The notes under the pieces were generated by a model. The model worked only from the letters and a program-made list of their open reading frames with translations. It was not told the DNA's origin and made no database searches. The position numbers were made by a program, and so were the translations under genes. A stretch of 64,000 nucleotides of DNA, from NCBI RefSeq assembly GCF_023704175.1, contig NZ_CP084530.1, positions 430,501 to 494,500 on the forward strand, written 5' to 3'. This document shows, one piece after another, positions 1 to 7,687 of the stretch; the first letter of the stretch is position 1, and every line of letters starts with the position of its first letter. The DNA comes from Paenibacillus sp. YPG26 (GTDB lineage: Bacteria; Bacillota; Bacilli; Paenibacillales; Paenibacillaceae).

Positions 1-1
1 C

Positions 2-694
2 ATGATCTGCATGGCTTATCTATTCCTAACCGTTACACCCGCTACACGGCGTCCGCCAAGTCAAAACACGTATCGGGGAATGCTCAGCTCTATGAAAGAT
101 TTATTCGTTCAAATACCGCTATTGAGAATTCGTGGACTACTTGGCTTCTTCATTTTTTCGGACTTTAGTATTTTATGGTCCTCAATGGTATTGCCGTTGA
201 GCTCCCCTCCACTTTCGTTCAGCCACAGTGTCATTGGATTGTTTGGCCTTGCTGGTATAGCGGGGGCGCTGGCCGCCAGCAGTGCGGGACGACTGGCAGA
301 CCGGGGGTTAGGACAACGAACGACGGGCATCGCTTTGTTACTGTTAATGTTTTCCTGGATACCCATAGGGTTTTTACAGCATTCCATGTTGCTATTTATC
401 ATTGGTGTCGTTACGTTGGATTTCGCTGTGCAGGCTGTTCACGTTACAAATCAGAGTATAATATTAAGTGTTCGTCCAGAAGCGAGGAGCAGGCTAACCG
501 CAGGGTACATGATCTTTTATTCCTTGGGAAGCGCAACAGGTGCATTAGCGTCAACCTGGATTTATTCTTGGGCGGGGTGGTTCGGCGTGTGCATACTGGG
601 GATCTTGGTAAGCATGATAGCGGTGTTTTTTTGGGCATGTACTTTGAAAATGTCCTATCGTTCTACTCATGCACAGCAGCCCTTCAATATTTAA
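2..694 (+). CDS. MFS transporter, C-terminal part (cut by window edge)
   Basis: C-terminal half of a major facilitator superfamily permease, probably a drug or metabolite exporter. About 230 residues are visible, against about 400 for the family, and the frame runs to the left edge, so the true start lies outside the window. Six hydrophobic segments can be seen, with the loop motif AGRLADRGLGQR between two of them, matching the basic cytoplasmic loop that MFS proteins carry between helices 8 and 9 (repeat of motif A). The substrate cannot be read from the sequence. A hairpin follows about 25 bases after the stop. Confidence 0.8.
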   Translation: MICMAYLFLTVTPATRRPPSQNTYRGMLSSMKDLFVQIPLLRIRGLLGFFIFSDFSILWSSMVLPLSSPPLSFSHSVIGLFGLAGIAGALAASSAGRLADRGLGQRTTGIALLLLMFSWIPIGFLQHSMLLFIIGVVTLDFAVQAVHVTNQSIILSVRPEARSRLTAGYMIFYSLGSATGALASTWIYSWAGWFGVCILGILVSMIAVFFWACTLKMSYRSTHAQQPFNI

Positions 695-718
695 GTAATA
701 GACTGGACAAAAAAATTA

Positions 719-772
719 AACAGCGGCAAACCAAGACTTGAAAAATAAAGTCTTAGACTGTCGCTGTTGTCT
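719..772. terminator. Nested inverted repeat, probable terminator
   Basis: Outer arms ACAGCG / CGCTGT enclose inner arms AAGACTT / AAGTCTT. It lies between the end of the MFS gene and the convergent MocR gene. The T-run is poor, so terminator function is inferred mainly from position. Confidence 0.45.
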
Positions 773-907
773 TTAATTTGGGAACAAGGGATTCAATTCA
801 TGCAGGTCCTCATAAACAGGAAATTTTTTCACTGAGTTTGTAACTATCTCACCGCCAGGACACTCCAAGTTTTGCCTGCTTCCCTTAAGGTGCTTTATTA
901 GGCGCAT
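773..907 (-). CDS. Possible small protein, 44 aa
   Basis: ATG at 907 has a good Shine-Dalgarno (GAGGAA, 6 bases before the start) and reads 44 codons to a stop at 773. It starts 31 bases after the MocR stop, so it could be the last gene of that transcript. The product is basic at the N-terminus (MRLIKHLKGSR) and acidic later. I recognise no family. It could equally be a decayed gene end; the ribosome binding site is the main reason to list it. Confidence 0.35.
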   Translation of the reverse strand: MRLIKHLKGSRQNLECPGGEIVTNSVKKFPVYEDLHELNPLFPN

Positions 908-938
908 AGGGTTCCTCTTTTTATGCAAGATGAAAAAG

Positions 939-2375
939 TTATTGTTTCTTTGATGAACTACTGCCCCCGTCTGCCAATTCGACAAGCCTCTGGGTGCCTT
1001 CTCTCAATTGCTGCTCATTCAGATAAGAATAGCTGAGGCGTATCCATGATTTGTACTCCTTAAGTGGGTCGCAAATCGCTCCAGGCACAAAGGTGATTGA
1101 TTGCATGATGCACATACTGAGTAAACGTTCAATATCCACCGTTTCCGGAAGCTTCACCCATAAGTTGAATCCACCTGCAGGGGAGTTCCACTCCCAATCG
1201 GTAGCGGACAATTCGTGTTCCGCGATATCCTTGCGGACCATAAGCGCAGTGCGAAGCTTCTCCATATGCTGCTGTAGCCGCTCAGAGAAAAAATAATGCA
1301 GAAAAATTTTCTGATTCACCAAAGGCGTCCCACTGTCCGACAATAATTTGGCTTTTATCAAGTAATTCATGATGGAAGGGCGGCACGCAACGATGGCGAT
1401 ACCGAGACCGGGAGCGATATATTTGCTGAAGCTGCGAAGATAAATGACCCATCCTTCTGTATCGTAAGCAAAAAGAGGCAGTGGCGGCTCTATGCCAAAA
1501 TATATGTCGCGGTATGGATCATCCTCTAATAGCAGACAGTGATACCGCTCGGCAAGCTCAACGAGTCTTTTCCTTTGTTCGGCGGGTACGATATAGCCTG
1601 TTGGACTCTGAAAGGTGGGATTTAGATAAAACAGCCGCGGCTTGTAAGCCTGCATCAGCTTCTCCACCTGCTCCAAATCGTAGCCGTACGGGTGGATCTC
1701 GACTGGAACGATAGTTGCCCCTTGTTTTCTGAATATATCAATCGCGGTGCTGTAGGTAGGACGCTCCAACATAACGACATCCCTAGGCTTGACCAGTGCT
1801 CTGGCAACCAAATCCATGGCCTCCAGCGAACCGCAAGTGATCAACAATTCATCTGCAGACAAGTGAAACCGGTGACAATCGGTAAAGTAACCGCACAACG
1901 CATCCCGCAGCTCTTGGTCTCCTTGCGGAGTAAAGTAGATGCCGAGCATTTTGGGATACAAATCGAACACTTGCTTCACATATTCCGAAAAATAAAGATT
2001 AGGGAGCAGGTTCGGGTCAAGCACCGATTTTGATAGTACATATTCGGCATGTACCTGATGAATTTCAGAAAGATGGCTATCATGCACGTAAGCGGAAATG
2101 ATCGGATCTTGCATCGAATCGGTAGAAAAAATGCCGTTCGGTCTCACATAATAGCCGGATTTTTCTTTCGATTCAACGATCCCATTATTCTTCAGTAGCT
2201 GATAGGCTTTGCAGACTGTTAGTCGATGGACATTGAATTCCATCGCCAGCGAGCGTATGGAGGGAAGCCTCTCATGCGGCTTCCATTCTCCGCGACGGAT
2301 TCGATCCAGAATATAGTCATAGATTTGTTCATACAGTTTGCCTGCATATTCTTTTGAAAGTACTGTTTTTTTCAA
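939..2375 (-). CDS. MocR/PdxR-type transcriptional regulator (GntR HTH fused to aminotransferase fold)
   Basis: About 478 residues from the chosen start. The N-terminus is a GntR winged helix (IRRGEWKPHERLPSIRSLA, then VHRLTVCKAYQLL). It is followed by a class I aminotransferase-like domain with the PLP-lysine region LRSFSKYIAPGLGIA and the LLLEDDPYRD segment. MocR regulators bind PLP or amino-compound aldimines and usually control the divergent gene, here an EamA exporter. The frame is open to 2546, but a TATAAT-like -10 on this strand lies at 2430-2435. A TTG at 2375 preceded by a G-rich ribosome site is therefore the likelier start. The ligand is unknown. Confidence 0.85.
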   Translation of the reverse strand: MKKTVLSKEYAGKLYEQIYDYILDRIRRGEWKPHERLPSIRSLAMEFNVHRLTVCKAYQLLKNNGIVESKEKSGYYVRPNGIFSTDSMQDPIISAYVHDSHLSEIHQVHAEYVLSKSVLDPNLLPNLYFSEYVKQVFDLYPKMLGIYFTPQGDQELRDALCGYFTDCHRFHLSADELLITCGSLEAMDLVARALVKPRDVVMLERPTYSTAIDIFRKQGATIVPVEIHPYGYDLEQVEKLMQAYKPRLFYLNPTFQSPTGYIVPAEQRKRLVELAERYHCLLLEDDPYRDIYFGIEPPLPLFAYDTEGWVIYLRSFSKYIAPGLGIAIVACRPSIMNYLIKAKLLSDSGTPLVNQKIFLHYFFSERLQQHMEKLRTALMVRKDIAEHELSATDWEWNSPAGGFNLWVKLPETVDIERLLSMCIMQSITFVPGAICDPLKEYKSWIRLSYSYLNEQQLREGTQRLVELADGGSSSSKKQ

Positions 2376-2452
2376 ATGTTTTGCCCCCAGGCCGATTAAC
2401 TCGAAATATGTACTTGTGCTTGTGCCTCTATTATATAGGAAGTCTACGCATT

Positions 2453-2479
2453 CTGTACTAGTACTATTAATCTGTACTA
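2453..2479. promoter_or_regulatory. Predicted MocR operator (direct repeats CTGTACTA)
   Basis: Between the divergent MocR and EamA genes the octamer CTGTACTA occurs at 2453-2460 and 2472-2479, 19 bases apart. A further GTACTA lies at 2461-2466. MocR/PdxR proteins are known to bind direct repeats in their divergent promoters. The site lies just upstream of the predicted -10 (2430-2435, minus strand) and about 85 bases before the EamA start. Operator function is inference. Confidence 0.5.
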
Positions 2480-2563
2480 TTCTCCTTCCTTTATGATGAA
2501 TAAAAGGGGGGCAGAACAATTTTACCGGAAAATCCACATAACTCATGAAAGAGGGTATTAGGA

Positions 2564-3505
2564 ATGAATAGAAACATTTTATTAGCGGGTATCACCTATT
2601 GTTTGATTCCCGTGCTGGCGTGGGGAGGCATGTTTCCCGTTATGCAAGTTGCCTTGAAGGTTCTCGATCCGTTCTATTTCACGACGATTCGCTACATTTG
2701 CGCTGGGCTCATTCTTTTGGGAATGCTGATCGTTTTCGAAGGAAAGAACGTTCTCCGATTGGAGGGTAAATCATGGAAGTTATTGTTTTTTGGAGCTGCT
2801 GGGTTTTCGGGCTTCGGTTTTCTTACCTTTGTCGGACAACAACTCAGCGGACCGTCAGGCGCAATCATTGCCTCCGTTATCATGTCGTTAATGCCAATAA
2901 TGACGATGTGCGTAAATTGGGCTATGAATAAAAGCAAACCCAAGCCGTCTATTTTTATTTCAATTTTCATTGCGCTTTCAGGCGCATTGCTAGTCATAAC
3001 AAATGGCGATCCATCCCTAATTGTTCAAACCAAAGAGCATATTGGCGCCAGTCTGCTGATTATGCTTGGTGCTCTATGCTGGGTCGTCTATACGATTGGC
3101 GCTAGTCAATTTGCAGGTTGGCCTCCGCTTCGCTACACCGCTTTGACAACGTGTTTCGGATCCTTGATGAATATTTTAATCGTGCTGTCGGCAACGGTAT
3201 TCGGATCCTTGACGATGCCAAGCGCGGAGAGGATCGGAAGCGCAGGATGGGAACTGTTGTATATGATCTTGATCGCAGGTGTACTTGCTGTATTCACATG
3301 GAACGTCGGCAATAAAATCTTGAAGCCAGAGAACGGCATGCTATTTATGAACATCGTCCCTGTGACAACAGTCACGATCAGTGCCCTCCAGGGCGTTGAA
3401 ATTGGAAGGTTGCAGTTTGCAGGGATCCTCATCGTGATCGTCGCACTGGTGATGAATAATTTGATTCAGAGACAGAGGAAAGAGGCAGGTGAATATGCTA
3501 AATGA
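2564..3505 (+). CDS. EamA/DMT-superfamily exporter
   Basis: A 313-residue membrane protein with ten hydrophobic segments in two EamA repeats. The N-terminus is typical of the drug/metabolite transporter family (LAWGGMFPVMQVALKVLDPFYF), with the second repeat from about residue 155 (GALCWVVYTIG). These carriers usually export amino acids or related small molecules. It is divergent from a MocR regulator, which probably controls it, and it overlaps the downstream thioesterase gene by 4 bases (ATGA). The substrate is not determinable from sequence. Confidence 0.85.
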   Translation: MNRNILLAGITYCLIPVLAWGGMFPVMQVALKVLDPFYFTTIRYICAGLILLGMLIVFEGKNVLRLEGKSWKLLFFGAAGFSGFGFLTFVGQQLSGPSGAIIASVIMSLMPIMTMCVNWAMNKSKPKPSIFISIFIALSGALLVITNGDPSLIVQTKEHIGASLLIMLGALCWVVYTIGASQFAGWPPLRYTALTTCFGSLMNILIVLSATVFGSLTMPSAERIGSAGWELLYMILIAGVLAVFTWNVGNKILKPENGMLFMNIVPVTTVTISALQGVEIGRLQFAGILIVIVALVMNNLIQRQRKEAGEYAK

Positions 3506-3936
3506 CTATTCTTGAGCACTATCAGAAAGTGCTGAGCGGAGAATTGGAGCAGTCTCCCGTTGAGCGCCTTATGGGACTGAAGATAATTAGCGTAGAAGAG
3601 GGCAAGGCCACGTATGAAATGCAGGCTTCGGGACAACACGCGAATCCGCAAGGCACATGCAACGGCGGCATCATCGGCCTTCTAGCCGACATGGCCATGG
3701 GCATTGCCTACGGCTCTACCCTGCAAAAAGAAGAAACCTTCACCACGATAGAGATGAAAGTAAACTTTTTCAGACCTGTGTGGAACGCCAAAATAAAAGC
3801 CCATGCTACGCTGTATAAGCGAGGACAAACCATCGGGTTCATCCAATGCGATATTACTGATGAGAACGGTAAACGCATCGCTCATGCTTCAAGCACTTGC
3901 ATGACCTTAAGGGGCGATAATGCGCAAGGCAGGTAG
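3502..3936 (+). CDS. PaaI-family hotdog thioesterase
   Basis: 144 residues with the hotdog-fold thioesterase signature: ANPQGTCNGGIIGLLADMAMGIA (helix with the catalytic acidic residue), then TTIEMKVNFFRPV and the late strand GKRIAHASSTCMTL. Enzymes of this family hydrolyse acyl-CoA thioesters, often aromatic or short-chain ones. The start codon overlaps the stop of the EamA gene (ATGA), so the two are translationally coupled and should share control by the MocR regulator. Confidence 0.85.
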   Translation: MTILEHYQKVLSGELEQSPVERLMGLKIISVEEGKATYEMQASGQHANPQGTCNGGIIGLLADMAMGIAYGSTLQKEETFTTIEMKVNFFRPVWNAKIKAHATLYKRGQTIGFIQCDITDENGKRIAHASSTCMTLRGDNAQGR

Positions 3937-4063
3937 GCCCGCAGGTCATGCTCATGAAAACGATCGGTGATGGTTTCAATGTAAGAGTATTTCCATTAAA
4001 TTCTCGTCAATGGACTGCTCCGTGAGTTCTTTCCTAAGGGACACGACTTTGTCGGAATGGCAA

Positions 4064-4647
4064 ATGCTCCAAGGAGGCGGGACCGGGATGGGTCGTGCTG
4101 CAGCTCTAAGGCTCGGCAGGGAAGGCGCCAATGTCATCATCGCGGGTCGACGAACGAAAGAGCTTCAAGAAGTTTATGAAGAAATCGTCTCCCAGGGAGG
4201 CAAAGCCCTCGCTGTTCAGACTGACATTGCCGATCCTCGTCAAGTCGAAGCGCTTGTAGACAAGACGCTCGATGTATTTGGTAGTCTGGATATGGCTTGG
4301 AACAACGCCGGCATTCTTGGTGCTTTTTCACCTGTGCACAAACTATCCTTTGAGGATTTCGATACTCTAATGTCAGTCAATCTGCCGTAGCATTGGAGGT
4401 TGGTCCTAGCAACATTCGAGTTAACAATGTGAGTCCTGGAATGATTGCAACCCCGATGTCCCAGGAGGTCTTATGCGACGAGACTACAGCACGTCCCTTC
4501 ATCAAGCAAACTCCCTTACAGTGGGTGGGACAACCCGACGACGTAGCGGATGCCGTGCTCTGGCTTCTGTCCGACGATTCTCGTTTTGTTACTGGTCAGA
4601 GCATACTTGTAGATGGCGGTTACACGATCGGCGGATTACGCCCGTGA
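4064..4647 (+). pseudogene. Short-chain dehydrogenase/reductase, broken
   Basis: Two parts of one SDR gene. The first (about 4064-4390) carries the nucleotide loop GGGTGMGRAAALRLG, the NNAG motif (MAWNNAGILG) and then VNLP followed by a stop. The second (from about 4390) resumes with GPSNIRVNNVSPGMIATPM and ends with the usual C-terminus SILVDGGYTIGG. The middle segment, which carries the catalytic Tyr-x-x-x-Lys, is missing. The normal N-terminal strand before the glycine loop is also degenerate. It cannot be an active oxidoreductase and is best read as a gene with an internal deletion. Confidence 0.85.
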
Positions 4648-4966
4648 CTGAACGAAACCACGGCAAACCGCAACCGAACGATTAATTCCCGGATATGGTT
4701 TAGCCGTGTATAGATTAATTTACAACGTGGCTTTTTTACAAGCAGCACTAACTGAATTGTGAAACCCGATGTAACAACTTTAACTTCTAAACCTTCTTGT
4801 CTCTGAAGCCTAAACTAAAATTATTGAAGTTGGTGTATTTCAAAAACAGGATATTCTGGACAGAGAGTTTGTTGATGTTATGGCAATGGAGAAACTGTTA
4901 CTTCTGCTGACAGAAGTAGAGTATAGTAGTTAGAGTAACTCAGAGTATAACAAGGAGGCTGCAGCT
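4648..4966. other. Intergenic stretch without a supported gene
   Basis: AT-rich. Around 4815-4932 an open frame without a start codon reads protein-like (KIIEVGVFQKQDILDREF), which may be a remnant of a lost gene. The last bases carry the AAGGAGG ribosome site of the next gene. Nothing else is supported. Confidence 0.4.
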
Positions 4967-5368
4967 ATGTCACAGGAGGTTTGGATTAACCTGCCGGTCC
5001 AGAATGTGGAGAGGTCAACAGCTTTTTTCAATGAGATTGGATTCAGGGCGGATAGCACAGGTAACGAAAGAGCGAGGCTTGTCGTAGGCGGGACAACGAT
5101 AATGCTGTTCCCGGTTGCAACGTTTGAGAAATTCACAGGCTCCAGAGCAGCGGATACCTCCCAAAGCGCGGAGGTAATATTCTCTATCGGCGCTGACAGC
5201 AGAGAAGAAGTCGATGCCTTTATTCACCGGGTTGAGCTAGCCGGAGGGAGCATCTTCGGCAGGCCGGGTGAAATCGACGGCTGGATGTACGGCGCGGGAT
5301 TCGCCGACCTGGATGGTCACCGGTGGAACCTGCTGTACATGGATGAGAGCAAGCTGCCGCAGCGGTAG
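4967..5368 (+). CDS. VOC (glyoxalase/bleomycin-resistance fold) protein
   Basis: 133 residues forming a single vicinal-oxygen-chelate unit pair: MSQEVWINLPVQNVERSTAFFNEIGF at the start, and a C-terminal YGAGFADLDGHRWNLLYMD. The latter resembles the DPDGHxWE-type metal/ligand strand of this superfamily. The family includes dioxygenases, glyoxalases and resistance proteins, and function cannot be assigned here. An AAGGAGG ribosome site lies 8 bases before the ATG. A strong terminator follows. Confidence 0.85.
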   Translation: MSQEVWINLPVQNVERSTAFFNEIGFRADSTGNERARLVVGGTTIMLFPVATFEKFTGSRAADTSQSAEVIFSIGADSREEVDAFIHRVELAGGSIFGRPGEIDGWMYGAGFADLDGHRWNLLYMDESKLPQR

Positions 5369-5378
5369 ATACAGGAGC

Positions 5379-5413
5379 ACCGGTTACCTGCTTAAGGGTA
5401 CCGGTGTTTTTTT
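5379..5413 (+). terminator. Rho-independent terminator of the VOC gene
   Basis: Arms ACCGGTTACC / GGGTACCGGT, short loop, then seven T. Confidence 0.85.
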
Positions 5414-5631
5414 AGCCGAATTAGAGTAAGTACAGAGAATATGACTACCAGAAATAAGGATGAATAATCTGTCCAGTTACAGAATATTTCTGTCTTAGTG
5501 AACCAGTGTATTCTAACATGATTCCCAAGGGGTTATTTGTTACAATAGAATTCGAGTGACATTTCTCACTATAGAGAGGCTTCTTGATGAGAAGCAGGTC
5601 ATCATATACCGGACATTGGGGGAATTGAAAT

Positions 5632-6228
5632 ATGAATGTATCCGAAGCAATTCGAAGCAGAAGAAGTATTGGAAAGGTACGGCAGACTGAGATACCAACC
5701 CAGTCCATCGAGCGAATTCTGGAAGCGGGTACATGGGCGCCGAACCACCGCATGACCGAGCCTTGGAAGTTCTTCGTACATAGAGGAGAGGGCAGGGGGC
5801 TGCTTGGGAATGCCCTCGCCGAGATTGCGCTGGAGAAGTTCGAAGATCCGGGTTCCCCGGAAGCCCTGAAGGCCGTGGAATCAGCCAGGAACCAGCCGCT
5901 CCGTGCGCCTGTCATTATTAGTGTGGCGGTAACGCCTGTGGATAAGGCAGGGGTTATTGAGGTCGAGGAATATGGCGCGGTCTTCGCCGCCATTCAGAAC
6001 ATGCTGCTCGAGATTCACAGCCTGGGTCTGGGCGGCGTGTGGCGAACCGGAGCACCATGCTTCCATTCGAAGATTAATGAGCATTTCGGCCTTCGACCGC
6101 AGGATAAGATGCTCGGCTTCATCTATCTTGGAGAGCCGGAGGTATCCGATCTGCAGGGCAAGCGGACTCCTTACCAGGAGAAGACGGTATGGGTCGATAC
6201 GCCGGAGAAGCTTGAGGCTCAGGAATAG
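5632..6228 (+). CDS. Nitroreductase-family FMN protein
   Basis: 198 residues with the nitroreductase N-terminus: VSEAIRSRRSIGKV (FMN phosphate-binding arginines), then ILEAGTWAPNHRMTEPWKF. The middle region GAVFAAIQNMLLEIHSLGLGGVW and the C-terminal GFIYLGEP are also typical. These dimeric flavoproteins reduce nitro compounds, quinones or enones with NAD(P)H. A GGGGGA ribosome site precedes the ATG. It is a single-gene unit with a strong terminator behind it. The physiological substrate is unknown. Confidence 0.9.
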   Translation: MNVSEAIRSRRSIGKVRQTEIPTQSIERILEAGTWAPNHRMTEPWKFFVHRGEGRGLLGNALAEIALEKFEDPGSPEALKAVESARNQPLRAPVIISVAVTPVDKAGVIEVEEYGAVFAAIQNMLLEIHSLGLGGVWRTGAPCFHSKINEHFGLRPQDKMLGFIYLGEPEVSDLQGKRTPYQEKTVWVDTPEKLEAQE

Positions 6229-6267
6229 AGAAGAGGACATGCAGAGGATGATCTGATCCAAGCAGGA

Positions 6268-6316
6268 GAAGGGGCGTCCCCGCAGCCATACCCAATGGCT
6301 GTGGGGACGCCCCTTC
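6268..6316 (+). terminator. Strong terminator-like hairpin
   Basis: Arms GAAGGGGCGTCCCC / GGGGACGCCCCTTC with an inner GCAGCCAT / ATGGCTGT stem. It separates the nitroreductase from the convergent lipoprotein gene and may serve both strands. Confidence 0.75.
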
Positions 6317-6411
6317 GATTCATATTAGACACTCGCGCGGCCTATAAGGCCAGATGGGCATTCACTGCTGATGCCTGACATATTCTGATCGGATCGCCTG
6401 CTCGCGTTCCA

Positions 6412-7287
6412 TCACCATGACTTAAGTTCAGTTCTTTTCCAAGTGTCCTTGGCTACACAAATATAAATGTAATTATTGTCCCATACGATATCCCCAACCT
6501 TGCCCGGGGCATGTGCGGATTCTGGTGTGTTCGAATTCCGGATACGTATACGGTCCCCGTTGACATCCAGCTTGCTCTCCGGCTCAGCTGTGCCTATTCC
6601 GACGTTACCTTTCTGTCTGCTAACCGTCACGGCACTATCCATCGCTTTGCCCTGATCATCATGGCGGGTAATATGGAAATCCGCGCCTGTATTGCCGCCC
6701 TGTTCCCCGCTGCTTGCCCGAAGTGACCAGACCGGTGTGATTACGTTATTCGTATCATTCTTGGCGAACTGGATAACCTTATCCTCTTTGGAAGCTACCC
6801 GCAGAATCCCGTCCATTACGTTGAAATTGGAGGAATGGGTCCGGATATCCGCCACATCGGTATCATAAGGAATCTCGAACCGGGTGAACAGCTCATCCTT
6901 ATGCTTGCCTGTAGGTGACATGGTTGTTTCGATTGAAATGTGCTTATGATCATGTTGTTCAGGATTATTCGCTTTATCGTGGGAGATGATGGCCGTCTTA
7001 TCAACGCCCTTCTCATCGGCCCAGGCAATTGCGGGCTTGGCTTGAGCCGCGGTCCACTGCAGCCGGATCAAATCCGACAAATGCCCTTCGGCGGCGATCC
7101 ATTGCTTATCCGTAGACAGGTGGATCCGTTCATTCTCCGGCAGAGCTAGTCCGCCCCCCGGCAAGGAGGATTTCGTAAAAGAGGAATTTGCTGAGGAGCT
7201 CTGCGCTGCGCCAAACAGTTGACAGCCTCCCAAGAGGCTAAGACTTGCCGCCAGGAGGGTCAGGGAAATCCATTTTACCAACTTCAT
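6412..7287 (-). CDS. Lipoprotein with phage tail-fibre-like C-terminal segment
   Basis: 291 residues from the ATG at 7287 (AAAGGAG upstream). The signal peptide ends in the lipobox LLGGC, so the protein should be an outer-face lipoprotein. A Ser-rich linker follows. The C-terminal third contains GNVGIGTAEPESKLDVNGD, a motif characteristic of phage tail fibres and of proteins carrying S74-type intramolecular chaperones. It then ends in VGDIVWDNNYIYICVAKDTW, but no S74 protease domain is present. I infer a surface protein built from tail-fibre repeats. Its function is unknown. Confidence 0.7.
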   Translation of the reverse strand: MKLVKWISLTLLAASLSLLGGCQLFGAAQSSSANSSFTKSSLPGGGLALPENERIHLSTDKQWIAAEGHLSDLIRLQWTAAQAKPAIAWADEKGVDKTAIISHDKANNPEQHDHKHISIETTMSPTGKHKDELFTRFEIPYDTDVADIRTHSSNFNVMDGILRVASKEDKVIQFAKNDTNNVITPVWSLRASSGEQGGNTGADFHITRHDDQGKAMDSAVTVSRQKGNVGIGTAEPESKLDVNGDRIRIRNSNTPESAHAPGKVGDIVWDNNYIYICVAKDTWKRTELKSW

Positions 7288-7308
7288 TTCATAATTCTCC
7301 TTTTCCAA

Positions 7309-7687
7309 ACATTTTTAGACTTTACACTAGAAATGATTCTATTATTCTACATAAAAGGCAATAGGGAATTGGAATCAAGTATGTATTTATCCATATTATG
7401 TAAGCGTTAGCAGTAAGGCTGTTTTTAGGGAATAAGCCTTATAAGAGAACATTCAAATGGATTGATGGCGGACGGATGCCCGCCCATCCGCTTTGGATGC
7501 AGGATACATGGAATAGACAAGACAAACAGCAAGTCTCCGGGATGACCGGGAGACTTGCTGTTTGTCTTGATTTCTATTGCTGGAACAGGGATTACAGGCT
7601 GCCTCCCTTTCACAGAAAGGCCGCTTGGGGGACATCTCCGCTCAGCTTCGTTCCAGTCGGCTGCCTTGCCTTCAAGCGGCAGAAATC
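7309..7687. other. Intergenic region between two minus-strand genes
   Basis: Holds a 21-bp perfect hairpin (7518-7569) and the presumed promoter of the lipoprotein gene near 7320-7400, where the sequence is AT-rich. No gene is supported. Confidence 0.5.
7518..7569 (-). terminator. 21-bp perfect hairpin, terminator of the 603-aa protein operon
   Basis: Arms begin CAAGACAAACAGCAAG and end CTTGCTGTTTGTCTTG, with a 10-base loop. It lies downstream of the minus-strand operon at 7688-10595. Confidence 0.75.
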
